Shown piece after piece: positions 19,571 through 28,319 of a stretch of 64,000 bases of DNA. The DNA comes from an uncultured Pseudomonadales bacterium (GTDB lineage: Bacteria; Pseudomonadota; Gammaproteobacteria; Pseudomonadales; UBA7434), in contig CALSRU010000012.1 of assembly GCA_943788835.1 (NCBI GenBank), forward strand, positions 62,001 through 126,000, written 5' to 3'. The translations under genes were made by a program, and so were the position numbers. The notes below the pieces were generated by a model. The model had not been told where the DNA came from and did no database searches. It saw only the letters and a program-made list of their open reading frames with translations. The number at the start of each line of letters is the position of its first letter. Positions within the stretch are counted from its first letter, which is position 1.

Positions 19571-20761
19571 ATGTCTGTACTATTGATGCAAGATCAAGCA
19601 CTCAGCGGCAAGCGGGTGCTTATTCGCGAAGATTTAAATGTGCCAATAAAAGAGGGCGCGGTTGTATCCGATGCGCGTATTCGAGCTGCAGTGCCAGGTA
19701 TTGTGCAGGCGATAAGCGCAGGCGCGCAAGTGATCGTGATGTCGCATTTGGGTCGCCCCGTTGAGGGCGGTACGGACGCTGACAACACGGCTTATAGTTT
19801 GGCGCCAGTGGCAAGCCATTTGGCCGAGTTGCTCGGTTGCGACGTTCCATTAGTCACTGAATGGTACGAATCTAAAAATGTTGAGTCGGCTTTGGCCGGC
19901 GCGGGTATCTGCATGCTCGAAAACGTTCGTTTTAATGTCGGTGAGAAAAGTAATGATGATGGCCTAGCTAAGCAATACGCAGGCTTGTGTGACGTTTTTG
20001 TGATGGATGCTTTTGGTACTGCTCACCGTGCCCAAGCGTCAACGCATGGTGTTGCCAAATATGCCCCGGTAGCCTGTGCTGGACCCTTGTTGGCTGCCGA
20101 GCTTGAGGCGCTTGCTCAGGCCATTGCCAGCCCGGCACATCCTGTCGTTGCTATAGTGGGGGGGTCAAAAGTCTCCACTAAGCTCACAGTGCTGGAGTCA
20201 CTGGCAAAAGTGGTCGATCAGCTGGTTGTAGGCGGCGGTATAGCGAACACTTTTTTAGCTGCGGCGGGAAAAAATGTGGGTAAATCGTTGTGTGAGCGTG
20301 AGTTACTAGGCACTGCTCGGGATTTGGCGGCCAAAATCGATATTCCGCTACCTACCGATGTAGTTGTGGGCGCCGAATTTTCGGCGAGTACCGAGGCGTG
20401 CTTAAAGCCCGTTGATGAGGTGCAAGCCGACGACATGATTTTTGATATTGGTCCGCAGGCAAGCGCTCAGTTTGCCAAAATATTACAAGAGGCAAAAACT
20501 ATCATCTGGAATGGTCCGGTGGGCGTATTTGAATTTGAACAGTTTAGTGCGGGCACTCAAGCACTGGCTAAAGCGATTGCTTCAAGCAACGCGTTTTCTA
20601 TTGCCGGCGGAGGCGACACTCTGGCCGCTATCGATCAGTTTGGAGTTGCTGATCAAATATCGTATATCTCCACAGGCGGCGGGGCATTTTTAGAATTTGT
20701 AGAAGGTAAGGTGTTGCCAGCGGTAGCTATATTGGAAGCGCGCGCACAAGGTTTAGAGTAG
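19571..20761 (+). CDS. pgk: Phosphoglycerate kinase
   Basis: Pgk transfers the acyl phosphate of 1,3-bisphosphoglycerate to ADP. ATG 19571 (preceded by CAGGAACT) gives 396 residues beginning [25 protein letters not shown]; the track start at 19520 adds an implausible leader. Substrate-binding motifs are REDLNVP, SHLGRP and [11 protein letters not shown]. The nucleotide-binding end contains GGGDTLAAI and [10 protein letters not shown]. It is third in the tkt–epd–pgk order; the class II aldolase gene that often follows is absent. Confidence 0.96.
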   Translation: MSVLLMQDQALSGKRVLIREDLNVPIKEGAVVSDARIRAAVPGIVQAISAGAQVIVMSHLGRPVEGGTDADNTAYSLAPVASHLAELLGCDVPLVTEWYESKNVESALAGAGICMLENVRFNVGEKSNDDGLAKQYAGLCDVFVMDAFGTAHRAQASTHGVAKYAPVACAGPLLAAELEALAQAIASPAHPVVAIVGGSKVSTKLTVLESLAKVVDQLVVGGGIANTFLAAAGKNVGKSLCERELLGTARDLAAKIDIPLPTDVVVGAEFSASTEACLKPVDEVQADDMIFDIGPQASAQFAKILQEAKTIIWNGPVGVFEFEQFSAGTQALAKAIASSNAFSIAGGGDTLAAIDQFGVADQISYISTGGGAFLEFVEGKVLPAVAILEARAQGLE

Positions 20762-20805
20762 TGGCTATTGTCTTTTGATGAGTATCCTGCAATAAAGGTA
20801 ACACG

Positions 20806-21828
20806 ATGACAATCAACAACGGTGGCAGCCAGCGCTCGAGCAACTCCGGCGCGTCAGATGAGCAGCTTATGAATGTCGATGAGCTAAGAAGGCAGCTTAG
20901 GCCGCTTGATTTATCGGGCACGCACGAGCACTCTGATGCAGAGCGCGGTTATTTCGATTTTTACGATATCAATTTCAGTCAAAAGCTTGACCGTGTTAAG
21001 CATCATTTTGGTTACGTAAAAAGTAATGACTCTCGATTGGCTTGCCACTATTTTGAAAATGAAGGTGCAGAAAGCACGTGTTTTATTGTGCATGGCTTCC
21101 TCGATCATGTGGGCTTATTTAATAAAGTCATCGACTATTTGTTACATCGTGGTTGCAACGTGGTGGCGTTTGATTTGCCTGGTCATGGCCTTTCCAGCGG
21201 TAAGCGTGCGCATGTAGAAAGTTTTGGTGACTATGTGCTGGCATTGCGGCAATGCTTGGAGTTTTTTTACAGGAAGACATCCACCCCGTGGCACGTGGTC
21301 GCGCAGAGTATGGGAGGAGCTATTGTTATGGACTACCTTCTAAGCCAGCAGTACGATGAGGCTACAGGGCCATTTGAAAAAGTGTTGTTGCTGGCCCCTT
21401 TGGTGCGTCCCGAAGGTTGGATGTCCATTAAAATTGCGAACAGGTTCTTGCGAGCATGGTTGCCTAGCACGAAACGGAAGTTTACGGTTAATTCGCACGA
21501 TCAGGAATTTTTAGACTTTGTTAGAACGCAAGATCCCCTCACTATAAAAGCTATTCCGCTTAAGTGGCTGTCTGCATTGGTTGTTTGGGAGCGACGTTTT
21601 CGCGAGCTTAGCTGGGGAGACAATGCTTTGTTGGTTGTGCAGGGTGATGATGACGGTACAGTTGACTGGCGTTACAATCAAAAGAAAATTGCTGAAAAAT
21701 TCCCAAAGGCTCGGTTTATGCCGATTAAAAACGCGCGTCATCACCTAGCTCATGAAAGCGATGAGTATTTTTCCCGAGTGACGCAGGCGGCCGATATCTA
21801 TTTCGAGCGACGAACTAAGCCGCGCTAG
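20806..21828 (+). CDS. Alpha/beta hydrolase, lysophospholipase/monoacylglycerol lipase-like
   Basis: An N-terminal polar region of about 70 residues precedes a standard hydrolase fold. The oxyanion motif is VHGFLDHVGLFN and the nucleophile is Ser 168 in AQSMGGA. The acid is likely Asp in VQGDDDGTVDW and the histidine lies in ARHHLAHES. DLPGHGLSSGKRAHVESF is characteristic of the PldB/monoglyceride-lipase group, which cleaves lysophospholipids or monoacylglycerols. There is no signal peptide, so it is probably cytoplasmic. It is 44 bases after pgk and could be read through, but no functional link with glycolysis is apparent. Confidence 0.82.
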   Translation: MTINNGGSQRSSNSGASDEQLMNVDELRRQLRPLDLSGTHEHSDAERGYFDFYDINFSQKLDRVKHHFGYVKSNDSRLACHYFENEGAESTCFIVHGFLDHVGLFNKVIDYLLHRGCNVVAFDLPGHGLSSGKRAHVESFGDYVLALRQCLEFFYRKTSTPWHVVAQSMGGAIVMDYLLSQQYDEATGPFEKVLLLAPLVRPEGWMSIKIANRFLRAWLPSTKRKFTVNSHDQEFLDFVRTQDPLTIKAIPLKWLSALVVWERRFRELSWGDNALLVVQGDDDGTVDWRYNQKKIAEKFPKARFMPIKNARHHLAHESDEYFSRVTQAADIYFERRTKPR

Positions 21829-21927
21829 CCAGATGCTATTTTTTTGGTAGCGGTGCGATAAACAATCAAACTATTTCAGGCAGCACTATCATGCTGCATA
21901 ACGAGTTAATTTATAGGATTCTTTCAG

Positions 21928-22503
21928 ATGGGTAAACAAGCCACTAGTGATGTTTTAGCAACGCATTACAAAAGTATTATTGAGGGTGTCGGTGAAGATG
22001 TTTCGCGCGAGGGTTTGCTAGATACGCCAACTCGGGCAGCGAAGGCTATTTTGTCAATCACTAGCGGTTATGAAAAGTCGTTAGATGATATTGTTAACGG
22101 CGCTGTATTTGAGTCGGGCAGCGACGAAATGGTTTTGGTTAAAAGTATCGAGATGTATTCGGTTTGTGAGCACCATGTTTTGCCTTTCATCGGCACCTGC
22201 CATATTGGCTATATTCCTAATGGTAAGGTGCTGGGGCTGTCAAAGTTTGCGCGCATAGTTGACATGTACTCGCGCCGCTTGCAAATCCAAGAGCGTTTAA
22301 CTCGTGAAATTGCCGATGCCATTTTATCTGTAACCGGAGCAGCCGGGGTTGGTGTCATTGTTGAAGCAAAGCATATGTGCATGATGATGCGCGGTGTTGA
22401 GAAACAGCATTCAACGATGGGCACTTCAGTCATGCTGGGTGAATTCCGTGAATCTTATAATACGCGACAAGAATTTTTGCGTCTGCTAGGCGACATGGGT
22501 TGA
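21928..22503 (+). CDS. folE: GTP cyclohydrolase I
   Basis: FolE opens GTP to 7,8-dihydroneopterin triphosphate at the head of folate synthesis. [22 protein letters not shown] carries zinc-binding Cys and His residues, and [19 protein letters not shown] carries the second zinc Cys and the active-site segment. [23 protein letters not shown] is the family signature. Length (191) is typical of the short bacterial form. Its stop codon overlaps the proposed start of the next lipoprotein gene. Confidence 0.96.
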   Translation: MGKQATSDVLATHYKSIIEGVGEDVSREGLLDTPTRAAKAILSITSGYEKSLDDIVNGAVFESGSDEMVLVKSIEMYSVCEHHVLPFIGTCHIGYIPNGKVLGLSKFARIVDMYSRRLQIQERLTREIADAILSVTGAAGVGVIVEAKHMCMMMRGVEKQHSTMGTSVMLGEFRESYNTRQEFLRLLGDMG

Positions 22504-24284
22504 AATTTAAAAGCATGTCGCTCAGCCATTTTTGCAAGCTCACTTTCGGCGCATTGCTGTGCTTGAGTTTGGGCGCCTGCAGTTCTTGCGATAAGGCAAG
22601 CTGTGATGGCAGTGAAAACAATGGTGGCGGCACCGGAGGTGGTGACGATGGCCCATGCCCTGCCTTGGGTGATTTGACGGTTGAATTCGTTCAAGCGTTT
22701 GGCGGCGATACTTTTTGCGAAATAAGCGGCAGCTTGAGCACCAATGCAACACTCAAGGCCGATATAGATTGGCGACTTAATGGCACGGTTAGCGTGGGTG
22801 ATGAGGCGGGCAGTAGCGCCTCTTTGGTCATTGAGCCGGGCGCGACGCTCAAAGGAAATATTGCAGGCACAGTAACTGAGTATGTCTACATTTACCCGGG
22901 TTCTTCATTGCGTGCCGTGGGCACTGCTGATGCGCCGATTATTTTTTCATCTAACGATGATGGATACAGCCTTGAATCGGGTTTAGGTGAGTGGGGCGGT
23001 TTAATTATTGAAGACAGTGTAGCGGTGCAGACTAATGTTCAGCTCGAATACTTCGTGGTTGCCGAGGCGGGCGCGCCGGTCACCGTTGCAGGAAATGACT
23101 ACGCGGCTAACATTTCATTATATGGCGATCACGATACGTCTAAGTTGCGCTATGTGCAGTCACATGTGTCAGGCAGGGACGGTATCAGTATTACCGCTGC
23201 CGACAACGCTAATCTGGCACGACTAGAATGGTTGTTGGTGACTGGCGCGAATCGTGATGGCGTGCATTACACTAATTTTAGTGGCTTGATTAAAGATTTA
23301 TTAGTTATCCATAGTCCAGGGCTTTTCCCACCCGGTGTCGATCAAGGAGTTGGGGGCCGCGCGGGCATTCGAGCTGGCGGTAATCCTACAAAAGCTCCGT
23401 TGATTGTTAATGCCACATTGGTGGGCCGTGACACTTCGCAAGCATTGCCTGGTAACTTCAGTCGTGAATTTGGCTTGGTGTTTGAGGATGGCCTCAAGGC
23501 GGCACGCATAGCCAATATGGCAATTGCCAATTTTAGAAACGGTTGTTATGAAATTGGTTTGAATAATGAATTTGATGAGAATGTTGATTTATCGAGCATG
23601 GCGCTACTGACTCCAGCCGCTAACGATAGCAACTTTGTCGACGGCGTGCATTGCGTGAACGAAACAGAAGTTATCGATGGCTCCGGCGGATCCTTCAAAA
23701 CAGTGAGGTTTGGTGGCGGCGATATTCCTCCCGAGCTGCAGGGTTTAGGTGATGGCGAGGGCATCAGTTTTTACAGTGGTTTTAATAGCATAGATTTTTC
23801 TGGCGAAAGCGTTAGTGCAGGCAATGGCAATACCTTCACCTCGAGTTGGTTTGTTGACAGCATAGCTGGCCTTGCCAATCAAACCATAGATTTAAGGCGC
23901 TATAACGAAGGTGATACGAATGACAATGGTGTGGTCGACACGATTGATGATAATTTTTCACCGCTGTTTGATAGTGACTTAGACCCATTGTTTGGTGGAG
24001 TCTTCAAGCCCGCAGTATTTATTGATTTTGATTCAGAGTCGCCCAATTACTTGAACCCACTCGACCCCCAACCTACCGGCAGTTTTGTATGCGGGTTTGT
24101 GCAAGGCGTCAGTTCAGTCGAGTTTTATTGCGGGCCGGCAGGTTCATCGGGCGCTCTTACCTACGAAGGCTTCAGCCTCACAGTGGTGGGTGCGGTGCGC
24201 TCACCTCTAGATAGTGAAGCGACACAGTTTGACGGCTGGACAATACAAACGGATGAGGATGAAGGCTTTCGCCCATTACGGTAG
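22500..24284 (+). CDS. Large cysteine-rich lipoprotein with a probable beta-helix fold
   Basis: The signal peptide ends in the lipobox LGAC, followed by a Cys/Gly-rich linker with a GGGTGGG run. The body resembles right-handed beta-helix surface lipoproteins: [35 protein letters not shown] and [10 protein letters not shown] are strongly reminiscent of such proteins in Bacteroidetes and marine gammaproteobacteria. The TTG at 22500 overlaps folE by four bases; the ATG at 22515 is an alternative, but neither has a strong Shine-Dalgarno. A calcium-binding-type [14 protein letters not shown] segment appears near residue 480. Function is unknown; surface binding or adhesion is a guess. Confidence 0.7.
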   Translation: MKFKSMSLSHFCKLTFGALLCLSLGACSSCDKASCDGSENNGGGTGGGDDGPCPALGDLTVEFVQAFGGDTFCEISGSLSTNATLKADIDWRLNGTVSVGDEAGSSASLVIEPGATLKGNIAGTVTEYVYIYPGSSLRAVGTADAPIIFSSNDDGYSLESGLGEWGGLIIEDSVAVQTNVQLEYFVVAEAGAPVTVAGNDYAANISLYGDHDTSKLRYVQSHVSGRDGISITAADNANLARLEWLLVTGANRDGVHYTNFSGLIKDLLVIHSPGLFPPGVDQGVGGRAGIRAGGNPTKAPLIVNATLVGRDTSQALPGNFSREFGLVFEDGLKAARIANMAIANFRNGCYEIGLNNEFDENVDLSSMALLTPAANDSNFVDGVHCVNETEVIDGSGGSFKTVRFGGGDIPPELQGLGDGEGISFYSGFNSIDFSGESVSAGNGNTFTSSWFVDSIAGLANQTIDLRRYNEGDTNDNGVVDTIDDNFSPLFDSDLDPLFGGVFKPAVFIDFDSESPNYLNPLDPQPTGSFVCGFVQGVSSVEFYCGPAGSSGALTYEGFSLTVVGAVRSPLDSEATQFDGWTIQTDEDEGFRPLR

Positions 24285-24335
24285 AGGCTTGCGTGAAGAA
24301 ATCTAATCCGATTTCTAGGCAAATTCCCCATATTC

Positions 24336-25019
24336 TTAACTAGATTCTTTAACCGTAACGCCATTGGCGCCGCCCACAATTAAAATATCAGCGGCGCGTG
24401 ATGCAAATAAACCATTTGAGACTACGCCCACGATATTGTTAATAGTTTTTTCTAAATCAATAGGGTTAAGAATTTTTAAATTGTGTACGTCCAAAATATG
24501 ATTGCCATTATCGGTGACCACCCCTGCGCGGTACTCTGGCATTCCGCCTAGGCCGGCAAGTTTGCGTGCTACATAGCTGCGCGCCATAGGAATAACTTCA
24601 ACCGGCAGCGCAAAGGCCCCGAGCACACCTACCAGTTTGCTTTCATCCACAATACAAACAAACTTTCTGGCCACCGCAGCAACAATTTTTTCGCGCGTTA
24701 AAGCGGCGCCGCCACCTTTAATCAGTTGCAGATGAGTATTACTTTCATCGGCACCATCCACATAGAATTCAAGCTCATTCACTTCGTTGAGGTCCATCAC
24801 GCTAATGCCGTGATCTTGCAGCCTTTGTGTGCTTTCATCAGAGCTGGATACGGCTGCCCTAAATAAATGCTTTACACTGGCCAATTCGTCAATAAAGTAA
24901 TTCACCGTTGAGCCGGTGCCGACGCCCACAATGCTATTGTTTTCTAGCATCGGTTTAATGTGCGCTAAAGCAGCTTTGGCTGCATCCATTTTTTGTTGGT
25001 TTTGAGCGGTCTGTGACAT
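24336..25019 (-). CDS. rpiA: Ribose-5-phosphate isomerase A
   Basis: RpiA interconverts ribose 5-phosphate and ribulose 5-phosphate. ATG 25019 gives 227 residues starting [18 protein letters not shown], close to E. coli's 219; the track start adds 14 residues. [16 protein letters not shown] binds substrate phosphate, [24 protein letters not shown] holds the catalytic residues, and the chain ends with [14 protein letters not shown]. It is convergent with the lipoprotein gene and lies 89 bases downstream of fau on the same strand. Confidence 0.95.
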   Translation of the reverse strand: MSQTAQNQQKMDAAKAALAHIKPMLENNSIVGVGTGSTVNYFIDELASVKHLFRAAVSSSDESTQRLQDHGISVMDLNEVNELEFYVDGADESNTHLQLIKGGGAALTREKIVAAVARKFVCIVDESKLVGVLGAFALPVEVIPMARSYVARKLAGLGGMPEYRAGVVTDNGNHILDVHNLKILNPIDLEKTINNIVGVVSNGLFASRAADILIVGGANGVTVKESS

Positions 25020-25107
25020 GGCAAAATCCAATAGCAAAGAGTGAATAAATTGGGTGCCCACTATAAGCGAACTTGTACAGTAATGCTTAGACTGAGAGGG
25101 GTCTTAA

Positions 25108-25710
25108 TTAAAAATATGTTACCGCTTTTTCAGTAGCGATGGCATCTAGCTTGATGTCCCATGGTTGCGCAGCAATAGGGGTTGTTTGTTGGCAGCTGTG
25201 GGCAACGCCCATGATAACCGGCCGGCGCGATTTTTTAGTTGTCTGCATTGCTCCGCCATACTGCGCTAAAAAGCGATCATAGTATCCGCCGCCACGTCCC
25301 AGCCGATTGCCTTCAAGGTCGAATGCCACCAGTGGCGTTAATATAAGATCAAACGCAGGTAGCTTAATAGGGGTTGTTTGCGCTGCGGGCACCTTGACTC
25401 CCCACTGCTTTGTCATCAGCTGATCGCCTTTTTTATAGCGCACAAAATACATTTCCTTGCGTGCATTAAAGGCGGGCGTGTATATGGCTTTACCTTGCTG
25501 CCAGGCCTTGGCAATAATATTTTGCAGTGCTATTTCGCCGTCGTCGGCAATATAAGTAGCGATAACTTTGGCGCGTAAAAAAGAGGGCGTTGCGCATAAT
25601 TGTTTACTCAAGCGCAGTGCGGCTTGCTGCTGCTGCCTGGGTCTGAGCCGACGACGTTGTTGTCGATGCTCTTGGCGTAGTTTGGATCGGGCTGCGTGGG
25701 TCAAATGCAA
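25108..25710 (-). CDS. fau: 5-formyltetrahydrofolate cyclo-ligase
   Basis: This enzyme (YgfA/Fau) converts 5-formyltetrahydrofolate to 5,10-methenyltetrahydrofolate with ATP. The C-terminal LEGNRLGRGGGYYDRFL loop is the phosphate-binding signature and DLILTPLVAFD precedes it. The N-terminus is very basic and glutamine-rich (RQEHRQQRRRLRPRQQQQ). The track start is TTG at 25710; no clear Shine-Dalgarno settles it. The gene lies downstream of 6S RNA on the same strand, the conserved ssrS–fau arrangement of gammaproteobacteria, where readthrough from ssrS can transcribe it. Confidence 0.9.
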   Translation of the reverse strand: MHLTHAARSKLRQEHRQQRRRLRPRQQQQAALRLSKQLCATPSFLRAKVIATYIADDGEIALQNIIAKAWQQGKAIYTPAFNARKEMYFVRYKKGDQLMTKQWGVKVPAAQTTPIKLPAFDLILTPLVAFDLEGNRLGRGGGYYDRFLAQYGGAMQTTKKSRRPVIMGVAHSCQQTTPIAAQPWDIKLDAIATEKAVTYF

Positions 25711-25901
25711 AGTTCACTCAAGATCATTGAAGTGCGCTGGCTCTTCCTGCCTATACGCTTAATGAGGATGATACTGCGTTAGTGCAACCTAGGGCAACGC
25801 AGGGCTTTGATAGCAGGTGATGTTTATGGGTCGATGCGGGAAATGTGTAAAGAAAAGCGTGGTGAAGGTTAGATCGGTTTAGCTAGGTTGAAATTGGCTT
25901 G

Positions 25902-25937
25902 ATTTAAACAAGCTGATTTCAAAAGGTTTGTTTAAAT
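25902..25937. repeat. AT-rich inverted repeat between ssrS and fau
   Basis: ATTTAAACAA (25902–25911) is complementary to TTGTTTAAAT (25928–25937), separated by 16 bases. It lies about 45 bases past the 6S RNA 3' end and could form a hairpin in an ssrS–fau readthrough transcript. No function is established. Confidence 0.4.
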
Positions 25938-25980
25938 TAGCAAGGCAACGCCGATTAATGCAGTGTTAGCTTATGTGAAG

Positions 25981-26161
25981 TGGTGCGCCCCAGGGTACCG
26001 CTGTCGTTGCGGCCTCGAACCGAAAGGTTCAAGGTGGTGGCACTGTTCGCGTCAAAGGCTTCCCGGTAAACCAGGCATGCACACAAACGCGGCGAGTAAC
26101 CCCCAAAGCGGTATTATCGGCTCAAGGACATGCTGACTGGCAAATACCTCAGGGTGCCGAA
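25981..26161 (-). ncRNA. ssrS: 6S RNA
   Basis: On the minus strand the conserved 6S core elements occur in order: CCTTGAGCCGATAATACC, then GGGAAGCCTTTGACGCGAAC, then CCACCACCTTGAACC followed by GGTTCGAGG. The ends pair as the long closing stem (GCACCCTGAGGTA with TACCCTGGGGCGC, allowing G·U). The size of about 181 nucleotides matches E. coli 6S (183). A TATACT -10 element lies immediately upstream (26164–26169). 6S RNA binds sigma-70 RNA polymerase in stationary phase as a promoter mimic. Its location between zapA and fau is the conserved synteny. End positions are estimated to within a few bases. Confidence 0.93.
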
Positions 26162-26303
26162 GCAGTATAAACTAGAAGTTCGCGCACCGATACTAAATAG
26201 TTAGAGCGTTTGAGTTTAAAGTGGAGTGATTTATTTTTATAACGTTATATAGGCGCGCAGTACCGTCATAATTTATGCGCTGAGGCAGGCCGGTTGCTTG
26301 GGG

Positions 26304-26334
26304 AAAGTTAAAAAACTTTACGTTTTTTAACTTT
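26304..26334. terminator. Perfect 13-bp AT-rich hairpin after zapA
   Basis: AAAGTTAAAAAAC and GTTTTTTAACTTT are perfect complements around a 5-base loop, between the zapA stop (26481, minus strand) and the ssrS promoter. It may end zapA transcription or insulate ssrS. The arms are nearly all A/T, which is unusual for an intrinsic terminator. Confidence 0.5.
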
Positions 26335-26480
26335 ATTCTTGTTGGCTTTGACTAGCACTTCAAAGTTTTTCAATTTGACGACGCTGCATCGCTCACTAGA
26401 TTTATTGATAGTAATTACTATTGTGGTATTACAAGCGCGCAAGCTTTTTTGTGCTGACTGCTCGGACGCGCAACCTTTAC

Positions 26481-26837
26481 TTATATTTCCATTTGCTTGG
26501 CGCTTTGTAAGGCGTTGTCGAGCTTGCGGTTGAGCTTTTTCAAAAGGTTGGTGGTTTCTTTGCCCTCTGCGCGATCTTTAGCTTGCAAAAATTCATGCGT
26601 GATATTGAGCCCCGCCATTACAGCTATTCTTTCTAGGCCAATTACTTTACCGGTTTCACGGATTTCTCGCATGCGCTGATCAAGCTGTGTGGCGGCCAAT
26701 ACAAGATCGTCTTGCTCGTCAGCAGGGCAGGTTACCTGATAATCTTTGCCTAAAATTTTTACATCGATAACCGTCGGCTCATCGCCTTCGGGTTTTGTAG
26801 GTTTGGGTGGCACAGTACCGCGCGACAAACTGGTCAT
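26481..26837 (-). CDS. zapA: Cell division protein ZapA
   Basis: ZapA binds FtsZ filaments and promotes Z-ring bundling. The product has the family pattern: beta strand VDVKILGKDYQVTCPADEQDDLVLAATQLDQRM, then a long C-terminal helix (NITHEFLQAKDRAEGKETTNLLKKLNRKLDNAL) that dimerises as a coiled coil. There is a short Pro/Lys-rich N-terminal extension of about 22 residues. Length (118) is near the usual 105–110. Its ATG overlaps the TGA of the upstream coiled-coil gene (ATGA), so the two are translationally coupled. 6S RNA follows on the same strand. Confidence 0.93.
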   Translation of the reverse strand: MTSLSRGTVPPKPTKPEGDEPTVIDVKILGKDYQVTCPADEQDDLVLAATQLDQRMREIRETGKVIGLERIAVMAGLNITHEFLQAKDRAEGKETTNLLKKLNRKLDNALQSAKQMEI

Positions 26838-27040
26838 TCGCCATTCTCCATTGATTTAAGTCGACTAATCATTGCTTCTACTTTTGTGCGAGCGGTTTCA
26901 TTTTTAATGAGCAACTGTCTGCGCTCGCCCAGCCAATCATTTTCACGCGTGCGCAAACTTTTGTTTTCTTTGTCCAGTGCGCTGCATAGCGCAACAAGCT
27001 CATCAACCTTTTCTTCAAGGTTTTCTAAGTAGTCTCTCAT
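26834..27040 (-). CDS. Small coiled-coil protein, ZapB-like (TIGR02449 type)
   Basis: The 68-residue product is almost entirely one heptad-patterned helix (MRDYLENLEEKVDELVALCSAL and onward), with no signal or membrane segment. A small protein of this kind directly before zapA is usual in Pseudomonas and relatives and is annotated there as the TIGR02449 family; it resembles ZapB in size and coiled-coil character. The four-base overlap with zapA supports a shared role in Z-ring organisation. Direct evidence of ZapB function is lacking. Confidence 0.8.
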   Translation of the reverse strand: MRDYLENLEEKVDELVALCSALDKENKSLRTRENDWLGERRQLLIKNETARTKVEAMISRLKSMENGE

Positions 27041-27471
27041 GAACTTTTATCCGAGTTTGACAACCGCTGACGGTTGCGCGCAAGCGCAGCGTTGCATGTG
27101 TGGTTAACTGTGTGACAGCTCGTTATGGCCTAGAGCAGCACTGCATGTGTGGTGCGGCGGTTAATAAGTGCTTGTTGTGGCGCTTAGTTGGCAGCTATTG
27201 AGCCGGTATTTCAGCAACAGTGCGCGTAAGGCCTCGTTTTTACTCCGCTATAACGTCATTGAATGCCATACGGTTTAATCTAGACAGCTAATATAGTGCG
27301 CCTGAGCAAGATGGTCAATCATTGCGCGACAATTCCGAATACACAATATTACTGCCTGTCGATTAGTCAGGATGTCCCCTATAATCGCTCTGTTGAAATG
27401 GCCTATCAAAATTAAGGCACAGCCGGCGGCTATTGAATTGGCGGCAACCTAAAACGAGTAAAGGTGAAAAG
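27041..27471. other. Divergent intergenic region between the zapA operon and ygfB
   Basis: About 430 bases hold both divergent promoters. CAACCG-CTGA-CGGTTG (27061–27076) is a small perfect hairpin in the likely zapA leader. GCATGTGTGGT occurs twice, about 50 bases apart. No ORF of substance was seen. Confidence 0.5.
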
Positions 27472-28242
27472 TTGGATAACGCACAAAGAAGTACTCTCAA
27501 TGCTCCGCAAGATTTTGATGAGCTGGCCGACTGGCTGGTGACTATTGGCAGTCAGTTTTCACCGGCTGAATTACATGGTGCCTTGGTGGGAGCGTTGTCT
27601 GGTGCGATGCGTCTGCCGGCGCGTCAATGGGCGCTGTTTGGGCTGGCGGTCACTGGCGCCGATCAGCGTTTAGATGAGGGTCAGTTTGAAGAAGCTATAG
27701 GCATACTGGGAGGACTGGCGAGTACACAGCTTGAGCAGCTCACCGATATTGAAATGGCTTTTCAGTTGTTTCTACCCGATGATGACCATGAAATTGAGCA
27801 GCGTACTGAGAGTTTGGCTCATTGGTGTAAAGGTTTTTTGGGCGGTTTTGCCGAGGCTCGAGCGCATACGGGTAAAGCGGCCAAAGATCAGTCGAAGCCT
27901 GAGTTAACGCCGTCGGTAGTAGAGGCCTTGCAAGATATGGCGGCTATTGCGCAAGCCAGTGCTCAGGGCGCTGTGGCGTCGCAAGACGATGGCGATCATC
28001 AGCCCGAAGAGGCGGCTGACTGGGACGAAGAGAATGATCTATTCGATCCGCTTGCGGTTGAGGCCCCTCGCGAGAGCACTGGCGACGAGGAAGCCGAGCG
28101 CGATTATGTGGAGGTGATTGAGTACTTGCGCCTTGCCGCATTAACGGTCTTTACCGAACATGGCTGGGTTGAGGCAACACCAGTGAGCAAAACTTCACCG
28201 AAGCCAGCACCGCCTGCGGATAACGAGCGTACATTACATTAG
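27472..28242 (+). CDS. ygfB: UPF0149 family protein YgfB
   Basis: The product shares the helical YgfB/YecA core: FSPAELHGALVGALSGAM near the start, FQLFLPDDDHEIEQRTESLAHWCKGFLGGF in the middle and RDYVEVIEYLRLAALTVF near the end. It closes with the conserved TLH. An acidic insert of roughly 70 residues separates the middle and last parts and makes it longer (256) than E. coli YgfB (about 190). TTG 27472 was chosen because AAAGGTGAAAAG lies directly before it; the track TTG at 27433 has no such site. ygfB–pepP–ubi is conserved synteny. In Pseudomonas a YgfB homologue affects ampDh3 expression, but its role here is unknown. Confidence 0.88.
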   Translation: MDNAQRSTLNAPQDFDELADWLVTIGSQFSPAELHGALVGALSGAMRLPARQWALFGLAVTGADQRLDEGQFEEAIGILGGLASTQLEQLTDIEMAFQLFLPDDDHEIEQRTESLAHWCKGFLGGFAEARAHTGKAAKDQSKPELTPSVVEALQDMAAIAQASAQGAVASQDDGDHQPEEAADWDEENDLFDPLAVEAPRESTGDEEAERDYVEVIEYLRLAALTVFTEHGWVEATPVSKTSPKPAPPADNERTLH

Positions 28243-28319
28243 AGCGCACCGGTAAACGCTTATAGATGCTTACTGTTAATGAGCGCAGCTTTTTGGACAT
28301 ACTCAACTGACCCCATACC

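Noticed and set aside
26339-26533. 64-residue ORF antisense to the end of zapA, with a hydrophobic stretch
   Set aside because: It overlaps zapA antisense and has no ribosome-binding site; the hydrophobic run comes from an AT-rich spacer.
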